Shown: positions 1 through 4,949 of the stretch, piece by piece | Position numbering within the stretch: the first letter of the stretch is position 1 | Layout of the letters: every line of letters starts with the position of its first letter | DNA from: Planctomycetota bacterium | GTDB lineage: Bacteria > Planctomycetota > UBA8108 | Direction: 5' to 3' | Assembly (NCBI GenBank): GCA_022451445.1 | Contig: JAKUSY010000189.1 | Coordinates: 1 to 6,275, forward strand | Length of the DNA: 6,275 nt | Made by a program: the position numbers and the translations under genes | The notes under the pieces: model-generated | What the model saw: only the letters and a program-made list of their open reading frames with translations | Database searches by the model: none | What the model was told of the DNA's origin: nothing

Positions 1-1
1 G

Positions 2-124
2 TGCTCACTGTATCTCAGCTGCGGTAATGCCGGAGGGGATCTAGGTAACATCAAGGTTCCGGTAGAAGGCGGAGAAGATGGCGATCGTCGAGATGACGAC
101 GACGAAGAAGAAGATGAAGACTGA
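2..124 (+). CDS. possible 3' end of a gene with an acidic C-terminal tail (partial, doubtful)
   Basis: This frame is open from the window edge for 40 codons and stops at TGA 122-124. The last residues are strongly acidic (GEDGDRRDDDDEEEDED), and before them is an uncharged stretch with two cysteines (YLSCGNAGGDLGNIKVPVEG). No domain is recognisable. Against the call, only about 17 of 40 third positions are G or C, low for this GC-rich window. The opposite strand over 41-118 reads as a hydrophobic helix with almost all third positions G or C, although it has no start codon. An acidic tail written in GAC/GAA codons automatically looks hydrophobic in antisense, so the sequence alone does not settle which strand is real. 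Confidence 0.3.
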   Translation, partial: CSLYLSCGNAGGDLGNIKVPVEGGEDGDRRDDDDEEEDED

Positions 125-220
125 AACAGGGAAACCTGCCTGGCGGGGTATGGGTTTCGTTACTGCCCATGGAGTGGTTTAGCCGGGATTTCGAAGTGTA
201 AACAGAGCACGTTCCTGTAA

Positions 221-230
221 AGCCTAGGCT
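221..230. other. 10-bp perfect palindrome upstream of the secreted multidomain gene
   Basis: AGCCTAGGCT is self-complementary and lies about 80 bp before the chosen start of the large secreted protein, in the 125-296 stretch where I see no gene. It contains the rare tetramer CTAG. It could be a small operator half-pair, but a 10-bp palindrome can occur by chance. I found no convincing -35/-10 pair beside it. Confidence 0.2.
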
Positions 231-296
231 CAGCGATCCCGGTGTTTCTGGAAATCAGGTGAACCTGCCGGGAAACTCCTTCATACTTGTGGTTCA

Positions 297-303
297 GGGA
301 GGG
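297..303 (+). promoter_or_regulatory. ribosome binding site that fixes the start at 310
   Basis: GGGAGGG lies 6 nt before ATG 310. The in-frame GTG at 259 would add 17 residues but has no Shine-Dalgarno sequence in front of it, and it would push the signal peptide away from the N-terminus. The site therefore supports ATG 310. Confidence 0.7.
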
Positions 304-309
304 ATTGAG

Positions 310-3027
310 ATGTTGCCAGACACCTACTCGAGGTGGTTCGGCCGTATCGTTCGCATTTCCTGCCTGCTGCTGGTATGGATCGCATCCTGGCGGCAGGGGA
401 GCGTGTGGGCGCAGGAATACGCGCGGCCGGTTCGCGTCGGAACTATCAGTGATGCCAGGATAGACGAAGTGTCCGGAATGGTACCCATCACCGGGCGGCC
501 GGACTATTTCTGGATCCACAATGACTCCAAGGATGCCGCTCGTTTATTCGCGATCAGGAAAGACGGAGCCCTGGTGGCGGAGGTCGATCTTCCCGGCGCC
601 AGCAATACCGACTACGAGGATATAGCCACCGGTCCCGGCCCCGATCGCGACCGCACCTACCTCTTCATCGCCGACACCGGCAACAACGCTCTCAATCGCA
701 CCCAGCTGGTGATCTGGCGCCTGCCTGAGCCCAGCCTGCCGTCCACGAATCTCAACCAGGCCCTGGTCGCGGAGAGGTCGGAGCCGATTCGCTTTCGCTA
801 TCCAACGGGGACCTACAACAACGAGTCCTTGATCGTTCACCCGTCTACGGGGGCGCTCTATATCATCACCAAGGTCAATGGCCCGGCCGGCGTGTACCGT
901 TTCCCAAGCAGCGCTGCCGGCGCCGCCGTGCAGACGCTCGTGCGGATCGCCACCATGAATATCGGCGGCCTGGTAACAGCGGCGGATCTTTCCGAGGATG
1001 GCCGTCGCATGCTGGTGCGGACCTTTCCCGCGGTCCAGGAATACCGGCTACCTGAAGGAGCGCGCTTCGAATCGATCTTCAACCAGCCCCGCATCATACT
1101 TCCCAACGCGGGCGCGGCTGAGCCCAAGAGCGAATCTATCTGCTTTGATCTCCAGGACCTCGATTTCTTCACCAGCAACGAGGGCAATCCCGCTCCGATC
1201 CACCAGACCAGCCGTCTGCGCCAGCAGCCGTTCTGCACCGCCGACGAGCTGGCCTTGCCAGGCGGGATGTTTACGCGCGGCGACCTGGTCGAGGGCTCGC
1301 CCGGCAGCGATATATCGGTTGATCTCAAGGACGCGCTTACCCTCCTGCGGGTGCATCGGGAGAGGCTCTCCCTGCCCTGTCCGGATGCGGCGGACTTCAA
1401 TGATAATGGGATCCTCGATCCGCAGGATGTCAGCGCTTTCCTCGAGGCCCTCGTGGAGGGCTCGCCGCCGCCGGCTCCCTTCGCCCGGCCGGGGGTGGAT
1501 CCGACCCCTGATGAGCTTGACTGCGGATTGCAGAGGGTGGCGACCCTCATCCCGGCGGGCTCCTCCTGGGGCTATTGGTATTCCAAGGCCAATCCGGGGG
1601 AGGACTGGCGCCAGCCGGCCTTCGCCGCGGGCGAGTGGGACCAGGGAGCCTCGGGGATCGGGTTTGGAGCCGCGACGGAACTCGCAACGGAGCTCACCAT
1701 TCTCCTGACCCAGCGAAGGATCTTTTACGCCAGGCATGCCTTTGATGTCAGCGAACCCGCCACCGGGAATTCTCTTCTCTTGCGGATCGATTACAATGAC
1801 GGCTTCATAGCCTATATCAACGGCATGGAGGTCGCTCGCAGGGGCCTTGGAGAGCCCGGCTACGTCGTCCCCTCGTCCACCTTCGCCCGCTACCATCGCG
1901 GCGGCATCGCCGAGGATGTCTTTCTCTGCCGGGATTCCCTGCGGGAAGGCGAAAACGTCCTGGCGATCGAGGTCTACAACCGCTCGCGTACCGACAGGTC
2001 ACTCTTTTTCAGCGCCGAGCTGCTGGAGGTGGGCACCGACGAGGTGCCGGTGCCGGTCGTTCCCCCTGCCGAGGGGAGCGCCTCGGCCTGGGTAGATATT
2101 GAGCCGCAGCCCAATATCGGAGGGGAGGGTACGCTGAGCGTTTATTGCCGGAGCGAGGAGATCCCGATCACCGCCGGAAGTATCGCCCTGGGCTACGAAG
2201 GTGAATACCTGGGCTTCAGGGACCCGGTATCGCCTCTCGATGTCGAGATCGACTGGTTGCAGGTGTCCGTAGACGAGACGGCGGGAACCATATCCTGTAT
2301 CTTTGTCTGCGATATGGATGGCAGTGGAGCGTCGGAGCTCCCGGTTTCGCAGGATCTCGAGGTGACGAGGCTCCGGTACCGGGTCACCGCCGAACGGCCG
2401 GGTACGACAAGGGTGCGCTTCGCCGAGCGCGAGGGTCCGCTGCGGCTGGAAAACAGGATGCTGGGCGCGGGGATCGCCGAGCTCGTGCTGGAGACCCGGG
2501 ATCTCGAGACCGAGGTAACCGATACCCAGCTTCCCGTTATCGTTGACTACGTGAACGGGCGCGGTCCGCCCGGAGGGATTTTCTACATCGTCGGAAGGCA
2601 CTTTGCCAATGGAGTCAACGCAGTTCGTGTCTGCGGCCGCGATGCGGAATTTGAATTGCTGGCCGATGGGCAGTCGATACAGGTGTACGCGCCGGCCTGC
2701 GAAGCCGAGGGACCGGCCAGCGTCGAGGTCTGCACTGATGTGGGCTGCTACCTGGATGAGGCGGGCTTCTTCTATACCCGGGCGAGCAGCTTCTGGGTTC
2801 GAGGGGACTCCAACGGTGACGGGGAGCTTGATATCTCTGACCCGATCCTGATGCTCGGCAGCCTCTTCCTGGGTGATCTCACAACGGAGGTCTGCCTGCC
2901 GGCTCTCGATGTAAACGTTGACGAGCACTTCGACATCTCCGATCCGATCATCCTGTTGAGGTACCTGTTCCAGGGTGACGTGGTCCTCTCGCCTCCCTTC
3001 TCCTCCTCCCCGGGGCTGTGCCCGTGA
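310..3027 (+). CDS. secreted multidomain protein: beta-propeller, jelly-roll, cohesin-like, IPT/TIG and dockerin modules
   Basis: The protein has 905 residues. Residues 1-34 form a signal peptide: basic RWFGRIVR, hydrophobic SCLLLVWIA, cleavage after VWA. Residues 38-308 look like a beta-propeller, with WIHNDSKD, DYEDIATGPG and FIADTGNN motifs. Residues 321-400 are a dockerin-like module whose second calcium loop, DFNDNGILDPQD, is good while the first half is degenerate. Residues 408-575 resemble a secreted jelly-roll with DYNDGFIAYINGMEVAR. Residues 590-731 resemble a cohesin fold and 740-824 an IPT/TIG immunoglobulin-like domain. Residues 829-893 are a terminal dockerin with DSNGDGELDISD and DVNVDEHFDISD. 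No enzyme active site, transmembrane anchor, LPXTG or PEP-CTERM signal is visible. The likely role is extracellular binding or assembly through cohesin-dockerin contacts. The export call is firm. The cohesin and IPT assignments are fold-level guesses from sequence pattern, and the ligand is unknown. The gene converges on the DUF445 gene. Confidence 0.9.
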   Translation: MLPDTYSRWFGRIVRISCLLLVWIASWRQGSVWAQEYARPVRVGTISDARIDEVSGMVPITGRPDYFWIHNDSKDAARLFAIRKDGALVAEVDLPGASNTDYEDIATGPGPDRDRTYLFIADTGNNALNRTQLVIWRLPEPSLPSTNLNQALVAERSEPIRFRYPTGTYNNESLIVHPSTGALYIITKVNGPAGVYRFPSSAAGAAVQTLVRIATMNIGGLVTAADLSEDGRRMLVRTFPAVQEYRLPEGARFESIFNQPRIILPNAGAAEPKSESICFDLQDLDFFTSNEGNPAPIHQTSRLRQQPFCTADELALPGGMFTRGDLVEGSPGSDISVDLKDALTLLRVHRERLSLPCPDAADFNDNGILDPQDVSAFLEALVEGSPPPAPFARPGVDPTPDELDCGLQRVATLIPAGSSWGYWYSKANPGEDWRQPAFAAGEWDQGASGIGFGAATELATELTILLTQRRIFYARHAFDVSEPATGNSLLLRIDYNDGFIAYINGMEVARRGLGEPGYVVPSSTFARYHRGGIAEDVFLCRDSLREGENVLAIEVYNRSRTDRSLFFSAELLEVGTDEVPVPVVPPAEGSASAWVDIEPQPNIGGEGTLSVYCRSEEIPITAGSIALGYEGEYLGFRDPVSPLDVEIDWLQVSVDETAGTISCIFVCDMDGSGASELPVSQDLEVTRLRYRVTAERPGTTRVRFAEREGPLRLENRMLGAGIAELVLETRDLETEVTDTQLPVIVDYVNGRGPPGGIFYIVGRHFANGVNAVRVCGRDAEFELLADGQSIQVYAPACEAEGPASVEVCTDVGCYLDEAGFFYTRASSFWVRGDSNGDGELDISDPILMLGSLFLGDLTTEVCLPALDVNVDEHFDISDPIILLRYLFQGDVVLSPPFSSSPGLCP

Positions 3028-3055
3028 TCTTATCCCGGGCTCCGTCCACCTCGCG

Positions 3056-3079
3056 GCTCAGGGAAGGGTGTCCCTGAGC
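3056..3079. terminator. perfect hairpin between convergent genes (terminator-like, no U-tract)
   Basis: GCTCAGGGA (3056-3064) pairs perfectly with TCCCTGAGC (3071-3079) around the 6-nt loop AGGGTG. It begins 28 nt after the stop of the secreted-protein gene and overlaps the last codons and stop (3058-3060) of the opposing DUF445 gene, so transcripts from either side would form it. Neither strand has a T-run afterwards, so it is not a canonical intrinsic terminator. It may assist Rho-dependent ends or protect 3' ends. Confidence 0.4.
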
Positions 3080-3870
3080 AGGTAGGCGACGAGGCCGATC
3101 AGGCCGCCGAATACGTTACCCCAGACGACCAGCCAGCCGAGGTGTTTTCTGATGACGTCCTCTATGATGCGCTTTACCTGTCTGGGGCTCAGGCTCTCGA
3201 GGCGGCTCTCGAGCAGGCCGTCCACTTCGCGGCGGATGTCGGAGACCAGGCGCCTCTCATCGAGCTCGAGGCCGAGCTCGGAAGGACTGGCGGAGAAGTC
3301 GGCGGCTTTTTCGAGGACCTTTTTCTTGAGGGCTCCTGTGAAAGATTCGACAAAGGTCCTGACGATGTCCAGGATCGTGTCTCTCCCCATGAGGCTGAGC
3401 AGTCCGCCGAGGGTCGAGCTCTCGAGGGTCTTCTCCACCTGTTCCTCCAGCAGGGGATCAAGGAGCTCCGGGCTGGTCAGCTGGCCCCACTGCGTTTCGA
3501 CAAAGGCTACCGCGGGGTTGGCTCCTCCAGGTCCCTTGACGTAGGAGAGCAGGTCGATATCCCGGGACCTCTCACGGAGGAACCTCTCCAGGTTCTCCTC
3601 GGTGAAGAATTCATCGAGGATGAGGCGCTTGATCTCTTCACGGATCTCGGTGAAGCGATGCTGGATGACTCCCGATCCTACCAGCCCGGGGATCCGGTCG
3701 AAGAGCATCTTCACCGCCAGGGCGTTGGTAATGCCGCCACTGAACGCGAAGAGTCCCACGGAGAGGAGCACCTCACGTATCCCCGGGGCCGTATCAGCGG
3801 CCCCCAGGGCCAGCGCGGTGACAAGCATGGCCCCGGATGCCAGGTTTGAGAAGGTGCCTTTGTTCATCAT
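3058..3870 (-). CDS. DUF445 family membrane protein (short form)
   Basis: The protein has 270 residues from the first of two adjacent ATGs; the second ATG (3867) is equally possible because family members often begin MNK. The N-terminal hydrophobic region (residues 10-57) ends in the family motif GGITNALAVKMLF, followed by PGLVGSGVIQHRFTEIREEI and DEFFTEENLERFL. The middle (about 85-240) is charged and probably helical. A C-terminal helix (246-265, WLVVWGNVFGGLIGLVAYLL) anchors the other end, so the soluble part is held between two membrane segments. YheB/YjiN-type DUF445 proteins are longer (about 380-430 residues), and this resembles the shorter subfamily. Its molecular function is not established. 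No Shine-Dalgarno precedes either ATG. It is divergent from the DUF6065-like gene and convergent with the secreted-protein gene. Confidence 0.88.
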   Translation of the reverse strand: MMNKGTFSNLASGAMLVTALALGAADTAPGIREVLLSVGLFAFSGGITNALAVKMLFDRIPGLVGSGVIQHRFTEIREEIKRLILDEFFTEENLERFLRERSRDIDLLSYVKGPGGANPAVAFVETQWGQLTSPELLDPLLEEQVEKTLESSTLGGLLSLMGRDTILDIVRTFVESFTGALKKKVLEKAADFSASPSELGLELDERRLVSDIRREVDGLLESRLESLSPRQVKRIIEDVIRKHLGWLVVWGNVFGGLIGLVAYLLRDTLP

Positions 3871-3879
3871 GGTCTTGAC

Positions 3880-3907
3880 AGTGTAGCAAAGCGGCTGCCG
3901 GCTGCAA
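3880..3907 (-). promoter_or_regulatory. candidate promoter for the DUF445 gene
   Basis: On the minus strand, TTGCAG (3902-3907) and TACACT (3880-3885) are separated by 16 nt. The -10 matches the sigma-70 consensus at 4 of 6 positions and the -35 at 3 of 6. The -10 ends only 9 nt before the ATG, so transcription would begin close to the start codon and give a nearly leaderless mRNA, which fits the absent Shine-Dalgarno. The match is modest and may be chance. Confidence 0.25.
3892..3905. repeat. two tandem 7-bp copies CGGCTGC
   Basis: CGGCTGC occurs twice head to tail (3892-3898, 3899-3905) between the divergent DUF445 and DUF6065-like genes, inside the spacer of the candidate minus-strand promoter. 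It could be a small binding site, but it is short and GC-rich, so chance is likely. Confidence 0.3.
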
Positions 3908-3909
3908 TA

Positions 3910-3933
3910 AAGCCGAGCCGAGCGGCGCGGCTT
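3910..3933. other. inverted repeat in the divergent intergenic region
   Basis: AAGCCG (3910-3915) pairs with CGGCTT (3928-3933). Inside it, one A/G mismatch is followed by a further GCC/GGC stem around a GAGC loop. It lies about 40 bp upstream of the DUF445 start and about 97 bp upstream of the DUF6065-like start, so it could be an operator dyad, or an RNA hairpin in a leader of the plus-strand gene. No T-run follows it. Confidence 0.35.
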
Positions 3934-4017
3934 CTTGCTCGCATGGACTGTCGTGAGCGGGTAGGTTTTCGGGCGGGACTGCCGGTTCAGGTCGGTCTTC
4001 CAGTCGCATACATTCCC

Positions 4018-4024
4018 AGGAGGG
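4018..4024 (+). promoter_or_regulatory. strong ribosome binding site that fixes the start at 4030
   Basis: AGGAGGG lies 5 nt before ATG 4030, an almost ideal Shine-Dalgarno. It excludes the in-frame ATG at 3943, which would add 29 residues unlike the rest of the protein. It also argues that this strand, not the long antisense frame over the same bases, is coding. Confidence 0.8.
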
Positions 4025-4029
4025 CTGAG

Positions 4030-4773
4030 ATGCTCCACTACTACAAGTTCTGTTCCGAGGTTCCCACGCCCTCTCCCGCCCGCGGCGCTTACCACAAGAG
4101 CCCGCCCGGCAAGGGGTGGCCGGAGGAGTGTCCACCGATGCGGGCCGCCAACTCCTTCGGCTGGGATCTGCTCTGCCCGGGCGACCTGGAGTTCAGCCTC
4201 CACGAGGAGGGGTGGCATCTCGATACGCCTCTTACCCTGGAGAGCGATTGGGTATACAGCGCCGGGGATGATGAGGCGGGCGTCCCCCTGACGCAGGAAA
4301 ACGCCTGGTTCTGGGAGCAGGACCAGATGCTGCACCACGTTATCTCTTCGGAGGTGTATCCCGAGATCAAAACCCAGGTCAAGGTCTCTACTTTTCTCTT
4401 CATGCGAACCGAAAGTAACGAGCTGCTCTATTTCAGCGACATTCCCAACCTGTCGAGACCCTTCAGGGTGCTGAGCGCCCTGGTGGACACCGACTGGTAC
4501 CCGGCCTCCTACCCCTGGCATTGCGTCCTGGACCTGGATCCGGGGGAGGAAAAGATCCGCATATCGAGGGGAGAGCCGCTCTGCCGGGTTTTCACCGTTC
4601 GCCGTGAGCATTACAGCGCCCATGAGATGTCGCAGGAGGATTTCGAGACCTACTTCGAGCGCAGCCAGCGCTGGTTGAGCGAGTACGGCCGGGAGGGAAA
4701 CTCGGAGTCGCTTGATATTACCGGGACCTATGTGAAGCAGCAGCAGCTCTCCAGCTTTACCGTTCATCCTTAG
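4030..4773 (+). CDS. DUF6065-like protein of unknown function
   Basis: The protein has 247 residues, with no signal peptide or membrane helix, so it is probably cytoplasmic. Its pattern matches what I recall of DUF6065: an N-terminal PGKGWPEECPPM stretch, then AANSFGWDLLCPGDLEF (39-55), a central hydrophobic strand TFLFMRTESNELLYFSDIPN (121-140), VDTDWYP (152-158), and GEPLCRVFTVRREHY (181-195) followed by a charged helix rich in aromatic residues. The probable fold is mostly beta. The family has no established biochemical function, and none is visible here: there is no metal-binding HxH/HxD cluster or nucleotide-binding loop that I would trust. The last 25 residues are polar and probably flexible. 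It stands alone, divergent from DUF445 and separated from pckA by 176 bp. The coding call is firm and the family name is moderately sure. Confidence 0.85.
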   Translation: MLHYYKFCSEVPTPSPARGAYHKSPPGKGWPEECPPMRAANSFGWDLLCPGDLEFSLHEEGWHLDTPLTLESDWVYSAGDDEAGVPLTQENAWFWEQDQMLHHVISSEVYPEIKTQVKVSTFLFMRTESNELLYFSDIPNLSRPFRVLSALVDTDWYPASYPWHCVLDLDPGEEKIRISRGEPLCRVFTVRREHYSAHEMSQEDFETYFERSQRWLSEYGREGNSESLDITGTYVKQQQLSSFTVHP

Positions 4774-4778
4774 CCCAG

Positions 4779-4799
4779 CCGCCGTTGCGGACGTTTTTT
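4779..4799 (+). terminator. weak intrinsic terminator after the DUF6065-like gene
   Basis: Six bases after the stop, CCGC (4779-4782) and GCGG (4787-4790) form a short stem with loop CGTT, and a run of six T (4794-4799) begins 3 nt later. The stem is only 4 bp, so the terminator would be leaky. An alternative fold pairs GCGGA (4787-4791) with TCCGC (4799-4803) and buries the T-run in its loop. Confidence 0.4.
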
Positions 4800-4838
4800 C
4801 CGCGAAATAGAGAAACCGCTTACGCAGGGACTTGATTA

Positions 4839-4892
4839 TTCCGGTCTAAGTCCTTATGGTGGGGAGGTTTCTATCTTCCGGTGACGTTCCGG
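4839..4892. repeat. three TTCCGG words upstream of pckA
   Basis: TTCCGG occurs at 4839-4844, 4876-4881 and 4887-4892. The last two start 11 bp apart, about one helical turn, so a protein could meet both on one DNA face. They fall in the 4774-4949 leader region, where no convincing sigma-70 promoter was found. A GC-rich hexamer repeated this way may be chance. Confidence 0.3.
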
Positions 4893-4929
4893 ACAGGAGA
4901 GGTAGCGGGTAATCCACAGGGTATCAGGG

Positions 4930-4943
4930 AGCTGTCGACAGCT
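4930..4943. promoter_or_regulatory. 14-bp perfect palindrome just before the pckA start
   Basis: AGCTGTCGACAGCT is fully self-complementary and ends 6 nt before ATG 4950. As DNA it could be an operator. As RNA it would form a 5-bp stem with a UCGA loop exactly where a ribosome binding site would sit. The only purine-rich word nearby, GGGAG (4927-4931), is about 18 nt from the ATG in linear sequence, and folding of the hairpin would bring it close. Confidence 0.45.
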
Positions 4944-4949
4944 AGAATA

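Noticed and set aside
127..138. CAGG-GAAA-CCTG hairpin with a GNRA tetraloop just after the first stop codon
   Set aside because: Only 4 bp and no T-run, so it cannot be supported as a terminator.
78..182. 34-residue frame starting ATG 78 after GGCGGAG
   Set aside because: Spacing of the purine run is short, the peptide is a Thr/Lys run with no recognisable character, and it overlaps two rival readings; not strong enough to list as a gene.
259..309. GTG 259 as the start of the large secreted protein
   Set aside because: It has no ribosome binding site and would put 17 extra residues ahead of the signal peptide; ATG 310 has GGGAGGG at 6-nt spacing and a normal signal peptide.
858..2928. Several long minus-strand frames (858-1550, 1048-1896, 1999-2928) inside the secreted-protein gene
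   Set aside because: Low-complexity Arg/Gly/Ser-rich translations with no domains, fully inside a gene whose own frame shows a signal peptide and ordered domains.
3875..3880. Perfect TTGACA -35 box on the plus strand for the DUF6065-like gene
   Set aside because: No acceptable -10 at 15-19 nt; the nearest AT-rich word (CAATAA, 3905-3910) is 24 nt away.
3871..4767. Minus-strand extension of the DUF445 frame up to 569 residues, antisense to the DUF6065-like gene
   Set aside because: The extension has no family similarity, while the plus strand carries a protein with recognisable motifs and a near-perfect ribosome binding site. Long antisense frames are expected in GC-rich coding DNA.
4832..4859. 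TTGATT...TTATGG as a pckA promoter
   Set aside because: The 16-nt spacing is acceptable but the -10 word matches the consensus poorly.
4856..4912. 18-codon frame ([18 protein letters not shown]) as a leader peptide for pckA
   Set aside because: No ribosome binding site before its ATG and no run of regulatory codons; such a short frame is expected by chance.
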